From contig JANWYN010000005.1 of assembly GCA_025055235.1 (NCBI GenBank), forward strand, positions 1 to 64,000: DNA of 64,000 nucleotides, written 5' to 3'. This document shows, one piece after another, positions 41,109 through 49,669 of the stretch (its first letter is position 1; each line of letters opens with the position of its first letter). Origin of the DNA: Candidatus Roseilinea sp. Its GTDB lineage: Bacteria > Chloroflexota > Anaerolineae > J036 > Brachytrichaceae. Position numbers and translations under genes: made by a program. Below the pieces are notes generated by a model. That model was not told the origin of the DNA. It saw nothing but the letters and a program-made list of their open reading frames with translations, and did no database searches.

Positions 41109-42785
41109 CTAAGGGATCACTTCGCTGGCCAGCACTCGCCGTGTGTTGATCATCCAGTCGCTCAAGCTGCGGAAGCGGTCGCTCGGATAGACGATCGGCG
41201 CGACCTGCACGTTGCGCACCCGCGAGGAGATCACGTAGTCGAAGGTCGGGTGATACAACATGATGGCCGGCAGCTCTTCGACGAACTTCTGCTGGAAGCG
41301 CCGGTATAGTTCAAAGCGCTGCGCGCGGTCGGTCGTCGCGCGCGCCTGTTCCAGCCATTGGCTGGCTTCGGCGTTCTCCCAGCCGGTGAAGTTCTGGCCG
41401 ACGTTGGCCTGGCTCTGATGCCACAGCGGGAAGGGATCGGGGTCGCCGTCGAGCAAGGTTTCGGTGAGAGCGACCTGAAATTGGTGCGTGGCGAGGAAGT
41501 TGCGCACGATGTTGCGCACCGGAATCACCGTCACCTGCACGCCCAATTCGCGCCATTGCTTGGCGACGGCCTCGGCCACCTGCGGGTAGATGCCACCTTC
41601 TGGCGTGAGCAAGGTGAAGGCGATCGGCTCGCCGCCCTTTTGCCAGACCTCGACGTTCGAGGGCGCGACGATGGCGATTTCGTAGCCGGCGTCGCGCAGC
41701 AATTGCTTGGCCCGCTCCAGGTCGCGGCTGTAGGACTTGACGCTCGCATCGTGCGCCCATGTGCCGGGGATGAACGGCGTGTTGGCAAGGACGCCCCGGC
41801 CCTTGAGCACGTCGCGGATGATCGCCTCGCGGTCGAGCGCCAGCATCAGTGCCTGGCGCACCGGCAGCTCGGTGAGCGCCAGCGCGCCGCTGTCCTTGCG
41901 CAGGTTGATCATGAGCGAAACGAACCGGGCGCTCGGCATGCTGTAGGTCGTCGCATTCGGCAGCTCCGACGCTTCGGCGGCCTCGGACGTTAGGCTGAAG
42001 TCGGCCATGCCGTCCACGTCGCCGTTTCTGAACGCGTCGAGCAAGCTCTGCGTGTTGGGGTAGTAGCGCAGCACGAACCGGCCGAGCTTAGGCCGGGGAC
42101 CGAAGTAGGTGGTGGATGGCTCCAGCGCGATGGAGGAGACGCGCCCGCCGGCGGTGTTCAGCTCGGCGACGCGCCACGGCCCGTTGCCCTTGGGTTGCTG
42201 GTTGAACGGGATCTTGTCCAAGCTGGCCGCCGGCGTCCCCTCCAAGATGTGCTTCGGCAGCAGACCGATGGAGGTGTAATCAATGAACGGCGCGTATGGC
42301 TGGCTGAGGCGGAACTGAACGGTGTAGTCATCCAGCTTGGTCACCTCCACCTGGCGCCACAGTTCACCGATATCTTTGCGACCGGGAAAGTCCGGTTGTT
42401 TCATCAAGCCAATTGTGAAGAGGACGTCATCGGCCGTCACCGGCGCGCCGTCTTCCCAGCGCGTGTCTTGTCGCAGTTTGAAGGTATACGTGATGCCGTC
42501 TTCGGAGATGGACCACGTCTCGGCCAGGTCCGGCAGGGCCTCCCCGCTCTCGTTCAGCCGGGTCAGCCCGCTGAACACCAAACTGCACAGGTCACGGTCG
42601 GCCTCGTTCAACTGGCACAGCAGCGGGTTGATGTGCTTCGGCGCGCCGACCACGCCCTCGATATAGGTGCCCCCCTCGGCCGGGACGAGGACGGTATCGC
42701 GCGAGAGGATGAATTGATAGACCAGGAAGGCGATGATCCCGATTCCGAGCGCGATGAAAAGCAGGGACAGCCGGAGCGCGCGCAT
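41109..42785 (-). CDS. Peptide/nickel-type ABC transporter substrate-binding protein (SBP_bac_5)
   Basis: 558 residues from ATG 42785; the open frame upstream of it is only word-array sequence. The N-terminal hydrophobic anchor is LSLLFIALGIGIIAFLVYQFIL, with no lipobox Cys. The family-5 solute-binding signature is LARLNESGEALPDLAETWSISEDGITYTFKLRQDTRWEDGAPVTADDVLFT-like (LPDLAETW, DGITYTFKL, TADDVLFT). NTPFIPGTW and LAQRFELYRRFQQKF-like segments follow toward the C-terminus. It binds oligopeptides or similar ligands outside the membrane. No permease or ATPase is adjacent. Confidence 0.88.
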   Translation of the reverse strand: MRALRLSLLFIALGIGIIAFLVYQFILSRDTVLVPAEGGTYIEGVVGAPKHINPLLCQLNEADRDLCSLVFSGLTRLNESGEALPDLAETWSISEDGITYTFKLRQDTRWEDGAPVTADDVLFTIGLMKQPDFPGRKDIGELWRQVEVTKLDDYTVQFRLSQPYAPFIDYTSIGLLPKHILEGTPAASLDKIPFNQQPKGNGPWRVAELNTAGGRVSSIALEPSTTYFGPRPKLGRFVLRYYPNTQSLLDAFRNGDVDGMADFSLTSEAAEASELPNATTYSMPSARFVSLMINLRKDSGALALTELPVRQALMLALDREAIIRDVLKGRGVLANTPFIPGTWAHDASVKSYSRDLERAKQLLRDAGYEIAIVAPSNVEVWQKGGEPIAFTLLTPEGGIYPQVAEAVAKQWRELGVQVTVIPVRNIVRNFLATHQFQVALTETLLDGDPDPFPLWHQSQANVGQNFTGWENAEASQWLEQARATTDRAQRFELYRRFQQKFVEELPAIMLYHPTFDYVISSRVRNVQVAPIVYPSDRFRSLSDWMINTRRVLASEVIP

Positions 42786-42811
42786 CTCGGAAGCCTTGCC
42801 GGGGATGGACG

Positions 42812-42882
42812 CTGGAAGAGATTGGAGATTGGAGATTGGAGATTGCATCAATCTCCAATCTCTAATCTCCAAAACTACCGGT
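42812..42882. repeat. Inverted pair of GGAGATT heptamer arrays
   Basis: Four units of GGAGATT (~42815-42845), the loop GCATCA, then AATCTCC-type units to ~42875. The arms can pair to form a strong hairpin between the secG stop and the binding-protein start on the minus strand. Confidence 0.9.
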
Positions 42883-43105
42883 TCGCCGAGAAGAAGATGA
42901 CGTTGATCAGCGCGAGCACGAAGAAGGCGATGGCGATGAAGATGGTGATGGTGAAAAGCACGCGGTCAATGCCGCGGCGGGTCTGATACACACCCTGCGC
43001 GCCGCCGAACACGCCACCGAGCTCCTCCCCCTTCGACTGCAACAGCACGCCGGCGATCAGCGCGACGCCGAGCAGGATTTGTGCGATGCTGAGAAAGACG
43101 TTCAT
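42875..43105 (-). CDS. secG: Preprotein translocase subunit SecG
   Basis: 76 residues, the usual size. Two transmembrane helices (FLSIAQILLGVALIAGVLLQ and VLFTITIFIAIAFFVLALINVIFF) are joined by the conserved loop GGVFGGAQGVYQTRRGIDR. SecG aids the SecYEG protein-export channel. A TATAAT box ends 9 bases before the ATG, so the leader is only a few bases. The stop is inside the edge of the downstream word array. Confidence 0.92.
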   Translation of the reverse strand: MNVFLSIAQILLGVALIAGVLLQSKGEELGGVFGGAQGVYQTRRGIDRVLFTITIFIAIAFFVLALINVIFFSANR

Positions 43106-43114
43106 AGCGGCAGG

Positions 43115-43120
43115 ATTATA
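43115..43120 (-). promoter_or_regulatory. -10 box TATAAT of secG
   Basis: TATAAT on the minus strand, 9 bases upstream of the secG ATG, giving an almost leaderless transcript. No evident -35, since the region is taken up by the GCGTCTT array. Confidence 0.55.
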
Positions 43121-43124
43121 GAGG

Positions 43125-43172
43125 ATCGCGTCTTGCGTCCTTCGTCTTGCGTCCTGCGTCTGGCGTTCCTAT
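43125..43172. repeat. Heptamer array (GCGTCTT/GCGTCCT words)
   Basis: Six to seven units of a GCGTCYT word fill the gap between the SRPBCC gene and secG and reach the last codons of the SRPBCC gene. Confidence 0.8.
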
Positions 43173-43729
43173 GCCTGGACGAGCGTGCGACGCCGCTCGC
43201 CGCATGGCGACGTGCGCTCGCACCAGTCGAACTCCACGTGCAGCTCGCCGATGACCTCCGCATTCGCCATCTTGGCCAGGTTGTAGAGCGTTGGCTTCAT
43301 ATTGTTCAGCTCGTGCTTCAGCCCGCGCTCCATGAACCACGAGAAGGGCGGGATCTCCGGAACCGGCATCAACGGCCAGCGCATCAGGTGCGACACCAGC
43401 GTCGAACGCGCGTCCAGCGGTTGCAGGTCAAAACCCCAGAGCTGGCCAAAGGGCGGCTTTTTGAAGCCGGGGCCAGATAGCCAGATGAACCGGTAGGGCG
43501 GGTCATACACCTGAACGTAGGAGCGCGTCGGATATTGGTACCAGCCGATGCACTGGCGCGATCGAAAGCCCGACCCCACACCCACCGGCGGCGGCGTGAT
43601 CCACTCCACCTCCATCACCTCGCCGCTGCCAGCCAGTTGCGGATGCCGAGTCGGATCGCTCACGATTTCGAACAGCGCCTCGCACGGCGCCGTGATCAAT
43701 CCGGTAACGGTTACGCTTGGGAACTTCAC
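43169..43729 (-). CDS. SRPBCC (START/polyketide cyclase-like) family protein
   Basis: 186 residues. It opens VTVTGLITAPCEALFEIVSDPTRHPQLAGSGEVMEVEWI, the typical beginning of a polyketide cyclase/dehydrase-like SRPBCC fold. Beta strands follow (YPTRSYVQVYDPPYRFIWLSG, RSTLVSHLMRW), and a long C-terminal helix LKHELNNMKPTLYNLAKMAN closes the pocket. Ligand unknown. The last residues (RRTLVQA) are encoded at the start of a word array. The gap 43730-43946 upstream holds a GAGCGCT palindrome and no recognisable gene. Confidence 0.8.
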   Translation of the reverse strand: MKFPSVTVTGLITAPCEALFEIVSDPTRHPQLAGSGEVMEVEWITPPPVGVGSGFRSRQCIGWYQYPTRSYVQVYDPPYRFIWLSGPGFKKPPFGQLWGFDLQPLDARSTLVSHLMRWPLMPVPEIPPFSWFMERGLKHELNNMKPTLYNLAKMANAEVIGELHVEFDWCERTSPCGERRRTLVQA

Positions 43730-43946
43730 GACTCTTTCACCTCAAGGTCAAATGTGCGTTTGGCGCCTGTTTAGATCGAACAACGCTGAGTGCAAATGGC
43801 TGCCCACTACGCGAGGCAGCATTGTGCAGATGAAACTGAGACAAGGCTTAAGCCGAAGGCACGCTCGCGGAGCGCTGCAAGAGCGCTCGCTAAGAAAGCA
43901 GTGAACGCGCCGGGACGATATGCAACCTTGGAGTAAGCTATGCGTC

Positions 43947-45302
43947 ATGACGCGCACACGCCAATTCATCCAGCTCAAGACCGAACTGCCCGGCCCGAAC
44001 AGCCGTGCGCTGATCGCGCGCCGCGAAGCAGCCATGCCGGCGGGCTACGGCAAGGCCACCGACATCGCTGTTCGGCGCGCGCATGGCGCGCTGGTGGAAG
44101 ACGTGGATGGCAACGTGTTGATTGACTTCGCTGGCGGCATCGGCGTGCTCAATGTCGGCCACACGCCACCGGAAGTTGTCGCGGCGATCAAGGCGCAGGC
44201 CGAAGCGATGATCCACGTCTGCGGCCTGGTCGCCACCACCGAGCCGCACGTGCAACTGGCCGAGAAGCTGAACGCCATCGCGCCGATCGGCGGCGCCAAG
44301 AAGGCGATGATCACCAACACCGGCGCCGAAGCCGTGGAGCAGGCGATCCAGATCGCGCGCGCAGCGACCGGCCGGCAGGCCATCATCGCGTTCGAGGGCG
44401 CGTATCACGGTCGCACGCTGCTCACCCAAACGCTGACCAGCAAATACGCCCTCTTCAAGAAGGGCTTCGGGCCGTTCGCGCCGGAGATCTACCGAGCGCC
44501 ATTCCCCTATCTCTACCGCACGGCCATCGGCACCGACCTGAACGAGGCGCAAAAGGTCGAGCTGGTGTGGGAAGCGTTCGAGCGCTTTCTGGTGGCCCAT
44601 GTGATGCCGGAGCACGTGGCGGCGGTGATCATCGAGCCGGTGCAAGGCGAAGGCGGATTCATCCCCACGCCACGCGAGTTCATGCACCGGCTGCGCGATG
44701 TGTGCACGCGCTATGGCATCCTGCTGATCGCCGACGAGGTGCAATGCGGGTTCGCTCGCACCGGCAAGATGTTCGCCATCCAGCACTACGACGTCGAGCC
44801 GGACATGGTCGTCATGGCTAAAAGCATGGGCGCGGGCATGCCGATCGCTGCGACCGTGGGCCGTGCCGAGGTCATGGACAAGGTGCACTTGGGCGGTTTG
44901 GGCGGCACGTATAGCGGCAATCCGGTCGCCTGCGCCGCCGCGCTGCAGGCCATCGCGCTGATCGAACGCGACGATCTGTGCGCCCGCGCGGCCTACCTGG
45001 GCAGCATCGCCTGCACACGTCTGAAGCGCATGCAGGAGCGCTTCGCGCTGATCGGTGATGTGCGCGGCCTGGGGGCGATGCTGGCCGTCGAGTTCGTCGA
45101 GGATCGCGCTTCCCGCCGTCCGCTCTCGCCCGAGAAGACCGTCGCCATCGTCCGCGACATCGCGCGCAACGGCGTGCTCTCCATCCGCTGCGGCCTATAT
45201 TCGAACGGCCTGCGCTTCCTGTTCCCGCTTGTCATCAGCGAAGCGCAGTTGCACGAAGGCCTAGATGTGGTTGAGGAAGCGCTCGAGCGGGCTTCGGCCT
45301 AG
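43947..45302 (+). CDS. gabT: Class III aminotransferase, 4-aminobutyrate type
   Basis: 451 residues from ATG 43947 (GGAG ~15 bases upstream). Fold-type I class III aminotransferase: GNVLIDFAGGIGVLNVGHTPPEVV, ITNTGAEAVEQAIQIARAATGR, EGAYHGRTLLTQTLT, IIEPVQGEGGFI, LIADEVQCGFARTGKMFA, and the PLP Lys in MVVMAKSMGAG. Closest to GabT, which moves the amino group of 4-aminobutyrate to 2-oxoglutarate. Other omega-amino acids are possible. No succinate-semialdehyde dehydrogenase gene is adjacent. Confidence 0.87.
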   Translation: MTRTRQFIQLKTELPGPNSRALIARREAAMPAGYGKATDIAVRRAHGALVEDVDGNVLIDFAGGIGVLNVGHTPPEVVAAIKAQAEAMIHVCGLVATTEPHVQLAEKLNAIAPIGGAKKAMITNTGAEAVEQAIQIARAATGRQAIIAFEGAYHGRTLLTQTLTSKYALFKKGFGPFAPEIYRAPFPYLYRTAIGTDLNEAQKVELVWEAFERFLVAHVMPEHVAAVIIEPVQGEGGFIPTPREFMHRLRDVCTRYGILLIADEVQCGFARTGKMFAIQHYDVEPDMVVMAKSMGAGMPIAATVGRAEVMDKVHLGGLGGTYSGNPVACAAALQAIALIERDDLCARAAYLGSIACTRLKRMQERFALIGDVRGLGAMLAVEFVEDRASRRPLSPEKTVAIVRDIARNGVLSIRCGLYSNGLRFLFPLVISEAQLHEGLDVVEEALERASA

Positions 45303-45311
45303 TCTGTTGGC

Positions 45312-45495
45312 ATGGCAACCGACCTCGCCTTGATCGTGCAGATCAAGCAGCACGATGCAAGCGCGTTGGCCGAGCTATGCGACCGCTACGGCGCGCGTGT
45401 GTATTCGCTCGCCTACGCGATCCTGGGCCGAGGCGATGACTGCGCAGGAAGTCACTCAGGACACGTTTATCAAGCGCATGGCCGTTCGTGCATAA
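45312..45495 (+). pseudogene. Remnant of an ECF sigma factor (region 2)
   Basis: It begins MATDLALIVQIKQHDASALAELCDRYGARVYSLAYAILGRGDD, the start of sigma region 2. The frame then departs; the neighbouring frame gives AQEVTQDTFIKRMAVRA and a stop at 45495. EVTQDTF is the conserved end of region 2. So the gene has both a frameshift near 45440 and a truncation; region 4 is absent. The next gene is a lipoprotein YceI, and ECF sigma genes often neighbour such envelope genes, so this may be the ruin of its old regulator. Confidence 0.75.
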
Positions 45496-45594
45496 CCGGA
45501 CTCGACTCCGGCTTTAAGCTGCTTCTCAGCCGCATTTGATCGGGATTTCACCCAGACCGTTAAGGTAGTCGGCGATTGTCAGGAGGAATGAAAC

Positions 45595-46365
45595 ATGAGA
45601 TCACCGACTGTCCCTGCATTATTCACTGTTGTAGCGCTCCTGGTTGCAGCGTGCAGTACCGCGCCATCTGCTGCGCCGGCGGCCACTATAGCCCCAACTG
45701 AAGCTTCTGCGCCAACGCAAGCACCTCCCCCAACGGAAGCTCCTACGCCAACAGTGGCGCCGACTGAAGCACCGGCCGCCGAAACGCCTGCGCCCACCGA
45801 AGCGCCGGCACCTACCGAAGCACCTGCTGCGCAGGTCGTGGTGTATCAGATCAACGCCAATGGGTCGGAAGCCAGCTTTACGCTCAACGAAGAGCTGTTG
45901 GGCGTTCCCACCGTGGTCGTCGGCACAACGCCCAAGGTCGCCGGCACGATTACCGTGGACTGGAGCAACCCATCCAACTCCAAGATCAGCAAGCTGGAGA
46001 TAGACGCGACCGACTTCAAGACGGACAACGAGCGCCGCAACGGCGCCATCCATCGCTTCATCTTGCAGACGAGCCAATACCCGAAGATCGAGTTCGAGCC
46101 GACAGCGATCGAGGGACTGCCGGCGTCGGTGAAGCCGGGTGACGTGTTGAACTTCAAGGTGACGGGCAACCTGAAGATTCGCGACATCACCAACCCAGTT
46201 ACCTTCGACGTGACGGCGAACCCCAACGAGAACGAGATCAGCGGCGAGGCGAAGACCGTGGTCAACCGCAACGACTACCAACTGTCTATCCCATCTGTGC
46301 CGATCGTGGCCAATGTGACGGAAGCGGTGACACTGACGTTGAAGTTTGTGGCGACGCGACAGTGA
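45595..46365 (+). CDS. YceI-domain lipoprotein with Pro/Thr/Glu-rich tether
   Basis: 256 residues. The lipoprotein signal ends at LLVAAC (Cys20). Residues ~24-80 are a repetitive tether of APTEAPAPTEAP type. The YceI barrel follows (VVYQINANGSEASFTLNEEL, GTITVDWSNPSNSKISKLEIDATDFKTDN, NLKIRDITNPVTFDVTA). It is the second YceI in the window but anchored outside the membrane on a long flexible linker. It may bind isoprenoids or quinones at the cell surface. GGAGG lies 8 bases before the ATG. A strong intrinsic terminator follows. Confidence 0.9.
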   Translation: MRSPTVPALFTVVALLVAACSTAPSAAPAATIAPTEASAPTQAPPPTEAPTPTVAPTEAPAAETPAPTEAPAPTEAPAAQVVVYQINANGSEASFTLNEELLGVPTVVVGTTPKVAGTITVDWSNPSNSKISKLEIDATDFKTDNERRNGAIHRFILQTSQYPKIEFEPTAIEGLPASVKPGDVLNFKVTGNLKIRDITNPVTFDVTANPNENEISGEAKTVVNRNDYQLSIPSVPIVANVTEAVTLTLKFVATRQ

Positions 46366-46378
46366 TGCGCGCTCGTTT

Positions 46379-46419
46379 GCGTGAGCTTCACCCGAAAGTG
46401 GTGAAGCTCACGCGTTTTT
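46379..46419 (+). terminator. Intrinsic terminator after the YceI lipoprotein
   Basis: A 14-bp stem, GCGTGAGCTTCACC and its complement, closes on CGAAAGT and is followed by GTTTTT. The U-run ends two bases before the ATG of the next gene. Confidence 0.9.
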
Positions 46420-46420
46420 C

Positions 46421-46858
46421 ATGCCCATGCAAACGCGCATCGGCGCGCTGATTTTGTTTATCCTGCTTGCGCTCATCGCCTTCAGCGAGCTGATCTTCAG
46501 CAACCTCGGCACGCTCAGCGGCGACTTGGCCGGCGCGGCGCAGATGCTGGGGCTGACCCCGGCGCAGGAGCGGACGCGGCTGTTCATCCTCATCACGCTC
46601 GACGCCATCGCCGGCGTGGGCGCGCTGTTGGCTATCATTGGCTTGCTGGCGCGAAACAAGCTAATCGCCTACGGCGCATCGCTGTGCGCGATCGGCTTCC
46701 TCGCTTACGCCATATATCAGATTTTCGCTGCGCTGACCCAGTTGAGCGCAACAGTTCGCCTGCCTGTCATCGTAGCCGGCGCGCTCTACACGCTGCTCAG
46801 CGTCGCGGCTTGGTTCACCGGCCGGCGGGCAGCAGCGCTCGCGCGCATCGCGCAATGA
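46421..46858 (+). CDS. Small four-helix membrane protein, function unknown
   Basis: 145 residues. Helices: IGALILFILLALIAFSELIF, LFILITLDAIAGVGALLAIIGLLA, LIAYGASLCAIGFLAYAIYQIF and LPVIVAGALYTLLSVAAWF. I do not recognise the family. The ATG is only 2 bases beyond the U-run of the upstream terminator, so expression needs read-through or a promoter inside the YceI gene; no Shine-Dalgarno is visible. The start could instead be the second ATG two codons on. Confidence 0.65.
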   Translation: MPMQTRIGALILFILLALIAFSELIFSNLGTLSGDLAGAAQMLGLTPAQERTRLFILITLDAIAGVGALLAIIGLLARNKLIAYGASLCAIGFLAYAIYQIFAALTQLSATVRLPVIVAGALYTLLSVAAWFTGRRAAALARIAQ

Positions 46859-46909
46859 TCGTAGCTGCTGCAGTTGACGCCGACGCGACTGCGGCGAAAA
46901 TGCGCTGCG

Positions 46910-47986
46910 ATGAATCTGCAGGACATCGGGCTTTCACACGACGCTCCACCCTATCGCCTTCATCGCCTCGGCGTGGTCATGCGCGCCGACTCGAACAACC
47001 CGGACGAAGCGCTGGGCGTGCTGAACCCGGCGACGGCGCGCGGGCCGGATGGCAAGCTGTATCTCTTCGCGCGCATCGTCGCCGCGGGCAACTACTCGCG
47101 CATCGGCATCGCCGAAGTGCGGTTTGACGCGCAGGGCGATCCGGTCGAGGTGACGCGTATGGGCTACGTGCTGGAACCAACCGAGCCATACGAGCGCAAT
47201 GCGCGCACCGCCGGCTGCGAAGACCCGCGCATCACATTCGTGGAGCCGCTCGGCTACTACGTGATGACCTATACTGCGTATGGCCCGCTGGGGCCGCGCA
47301 TCGCGCTGGCCTGGTCCAGAGATTTGTTCACCTGGCAGCGCATCGGCCCGGTTAAGTTCGCCTTCATGCCGCGATATCGGGTTGACTTCGATCTCTACGA
47401 CAACAAAGACGCCTATCTCTTCCCGCAGCCGGTGCGCGACCCGCAGGGGCGGCCGGCGTTGGCGATGATCCATCGCCCGTCGAACACCCAGGGCGGCCTG
47501 CAAGTCACGCCGGAGGGCATCGCCGAACCGCGCGCCAGCATGTGGATTTCCTACTGCCCGCTCGACCGCGCCAAGGCCGGCCCAGAGGCGCTGCTGACTT
47601 GGGAGGAGCACCAACTGCTGGCCACGCCGGCGCAGCCGTGGGAAAGCCTCAAGATCGGCGGCGGCACACCACCGGTGTTGACTTCGCGCGGCTGGCTGAC
47701 GATCTACCACGGCGTCTCCGGTCGCATCGTGGAGGGCGTGGATCACCAACCTTTTGTGCGCTACTGCGCCGGTGCGATGGTGCTGGATCGTGACGACCCG
47801 CGCTACGTGATCTACCGCTCCAGCGAGCCGATCCTTTCGCCCGAAGCGCCGGAAGAGAAGGAGGGCGTGGTCGCCAATGTAGTCTTCCCCACCGGCGTAG
47901 ATGTACGCGAAGGCGGGCGGGTGGACGTGTACTACGGCATGGCCGACTTCTACATCGGCGTCGCGCGGATGACGCTGCCGGATTAG
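46910..47986 (+). CDS. Glycoside hydrolase family 130 (mannoside phosphorylase/hydrolase-like)
   Basis: 358 residues from ATG 46910. Five-bladed propeller of GH130: GVLNPATARGPDGKLYLFARIV, AGCEDPRITFVEPLGYYVMTYTAYG with the likely catalytic Asp of the EDPR motif, DNKDAYLFPQPV, IGGGTPPVLTSRGWLTIYHGV, and the C-terminal NVVFPTGVDVREGGRVDVYYGMADFYIGVA. Family members phosphorolyse or hydrolyse beta-mannosides, and the exact specificity is not readable. Its stop overlaps the cobS stop region (convergent). Confidence 0.88.
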   Translation: MNLQDIGLSHDAPPYRLHRLGVVMRADSNNPDEALGVLNPATARGPDGKLYLFARIVAAGNYSRIGIAEVRFDAQGDPVEVTRMGYVLEPTEPYERNARTAGCEDPRITFVEPLGYYVMTYTAYGPLGPRIALAWSRDLFTWQRIGPVKFAFMPRYRVDFDLYDNKDAYLFPQPVRDPQGRPALAMIHRPSNTQGGLQVTPEGIAEPRASMWISYCPLDRAKAGPEALLTWEEHQLLATPAQPWESLKIGGGTPPVLTSRGWLTIYHGVSGRIVEGVDHQPFVRYCAGAMVLDRDDPRYVIYRSSEPILSPEAPEEKEGVVANVVFPTGVDVREGGRVDVYYGMADFYIGVARMTLPD

Positions 47987-48768
47987 AACGGACGCGCGGT
48001 CATCGCCGCCAGCGCGACCACTTCGCCGATCTCGCACATCGCGCCGTAGGTGTCGCCGGTCAGTCCGCCGAGCGATTTCGTCCAGCGCGCGAAGATGGCG
48101 TGTGCCGCGACGAGCGTCAGCCCGATTGTGATCGCGCCGCGCAGCAGCGCCGCCGGCCATGCATCCGGCGCCAGGCCGAATGCGCATATCACCGCGACAA
48201 TCACCAGCATCTGAAGCGTGGCGAAGACAAAGTCGCTGCGCCGGATGAAGTCGTGGAAGTTTCGGCCCAGCCCGCCCTCGCGCGCGGCCGGGAAGAAGAA
48301 GATGCCGTAGAGATCGGCCCAGCGGCCAAGCGTCGTCGCGACCAGCACGGCGCGCGGCCAATCCGCGCCGGCAGCGGCGACGAATGCGACCTTGAGCAGG
48401 ATGACCGCGATCAGCGCCAGCGCGCCCATCGCACCGATGCGGCTGTCCTTCATGATCTCCAGCTTGCGCTCGCGTGGTCGCCAGCTCATGACGGCGTCGA
48501 ACGTGTCGCTCAGGCCGTCCAGATGCAGGCCGGCGGTGACGACGGCCAGGGCGATCACGATGGCGGCGGCGCGCGCGAGGTCGCCCCACAGCGCGCCGGC
48601 CAGCCATCCCGCGCCGCACGCAAGCAAGCCGATGAGCGCGCCAACGGCCGGGAACCAGGCCATCGCGCGCGCGATCGTCTCCTCGTAGTTCTCGCGGGTC
48701 ATCGGCGGCAAGAACGGCAGCGGGATGAGCGTGAGAAAGCGGAGGGCTTCGAAGAATGCGGTGAGCAT
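47983..48768 (-). CDS. cobS: Adenosylcobinamide-GDP ribazoletransferase
   Basis: 261 residues, an integral membrane enzyme that joins adenosylcobinamide-GDP with alpha-ribazole in the last steps of cobalamin synthesis. Motifs: FLTLIPLP near the N-terminus, LHLDGLSDTFDAVMSWRPRERKLEIMKDSRIGAMG (the conserved acidic membrane motif), LGRWADLYGIFFFPAAREGGLG, and repeated hydrophobic helices. It is downstream of cobC on the same strand, separated by word arrays. No cobalamin riboswitch was seen upstream. Confidence 0.92.
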   Translation of the reverse strand: MLTAFFEALRFLTLIPLPFLPPMTRENYEETIARAMAWFPAVGALIGLLACGAGWLAGALWGDLARAAAIVIALAVVTAGLHLDGLSDTFDAVMSWRPRERKLEIMKDSRIGAMGALALIAVILLKVAFVAAAGADWPRAVLVATTLGRWADLYGIFFFPAAREGGLGRNFHDFIRRSDFVFATLQMLVIVAVICAFGLAPDAWPAALLRGAITIGLTLVAAHAIFARWTKSLGGLTGDTYGAMCEIGEVVALAAMTARPF

Positions 48769-48774
48769 GGGATG

Positions 48775-48905
48775 AATGATGAATGATGGATTGATGATTG
48801 ATGATTGATGATTGCTGACTTACGACTTCCGACTCCCTACTCACCACCTGGTTCTGCGTCGTAAGTCGGGAGTGGGGAGTGGGGAGTCGGAGGCGTCGGG
48901 AGTGG
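48775..48905. repeat. Heptamer arrays with inverted GGGGAGT words between cobS and cobC
   Basis: Six units of a TGATGAA/TGATTGA word (48777-48815) are followed by GACTTACGACTTCCGACTCC and, after a ~25-base loop, its inverse (GTAAGTCGGGAGTGGGGAGT, then GGGGAGTCGG). The second part is read as the C-terminal tail of CobC. Confidence 0.9.
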
Positions 48906-49511
48906 CAGCGCGTGATTCACCATGCGCAGGATCGTGGTCGTGGGATAGCAATCCAGGCCCGTGACGCTGCCCAGGTCAATCCGCCAGCGCCAGTGTTCGG
49001 CCAGCGGCGTCCCCATCAGCAAACAGAGCAAGACCTGGATCGGGCCGCTGTGCGTCACTGCGACCACGCGCCGGCCGGGGAACCGCGCGCCGAGGTCGTC
49101 CCATGCCTGGCGGACGCGCTGCGCTAACTGCGCCAGCGACTCGCCATGCAGCGGCGGGTGGTTGACCGGATCGGCGAAGCGCCGCGCGGCGTCTTCCGGG
49201 TAACGTTGCGTCACTTCGCAATAGGTCAACCCTTCCCATGCGCCATGCGACGCTTCACGCCAGCGTTCGTCGCAGTAGACCGGAACGTTGCGTGCACCCT
49301 TGATCGCTTGAGCCGTTGCTTCAGTGCGAATTAGGCCGCTATGCACGATCAAATCCACCTTGCGTGCGGCGAAGAAGCGCGCCAACGCTTGCGCTTGTCG
49401 CTCGCCGAATGCAGCGAGCGGCCGGTCTGTAAAGCTCATGTAGCGGCGGGCGACGTTCCAATCGGCCTGCCCATGCCGCACCAACCAGACGCTGCGAGGC
49501 ACACCGGACAT
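48837..49511 (-). CDS. cobC: Histidine phosphatase, probable alpha-ribazole phosphatase
   Basis: 224 residues. The phosphohistidine motif is VWLVRHGQADWN, the second phosphate-pocket region is IVHSGLIRTEATAQAI, and the later catalytic His is VVAVTHSGPIQVLLC. It belongs to the phosphoglycerate mutase-like branch. Assignment as CobC rests on location directly upstream of cobS; the activity would dephosphorylate alpha-ribazole 5-phosphate. The last ~20 residues (PLPTPPTPHSPLPTYDAEP) are encoded by a GGGGAGT word array and look like a recent extension. Confidence 0.82.
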   Translation of the reverse strand: MSGVPRSVWLVRHGQADWNVARRYMSFTDRPLAAFGERQAQALARFFAARKVDLIVHSGLIRTEATAQAIKGARNVPVYCDERWREASHGAWEGLTYCEVTQRYPEDAARRFADPVNHPPLHGESLAQLAQRVRQAWDDLGARFPGRRVVAVTHSGPIQVLLCLLMGTPLAEHWRWRIDLGSVTGLDCYPTTTILRMVNHALPLPTPPTPHSPLPTYDAEPGGE

Positions 49512-49669
49512 CGGTCGCGAAGGCTACCATGCCGGGACGTAGCTCATGTTCCACGACAGACGATGTTCCCTTGCGATGCGCTGGTGAAATTTATATGATC
49601 CTAAGCAAAGCTGTGTAAATTGGATGGCGACGCGCAAGTGCGCCAAACCGGCTATGAGGTTGTAATGCC

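Noticed and set aside
48000-49600. Cobalamin riboswitch for cobC-cobS
   Set aside because: No B12-box-like conserved core was recognised upstream of cobC.
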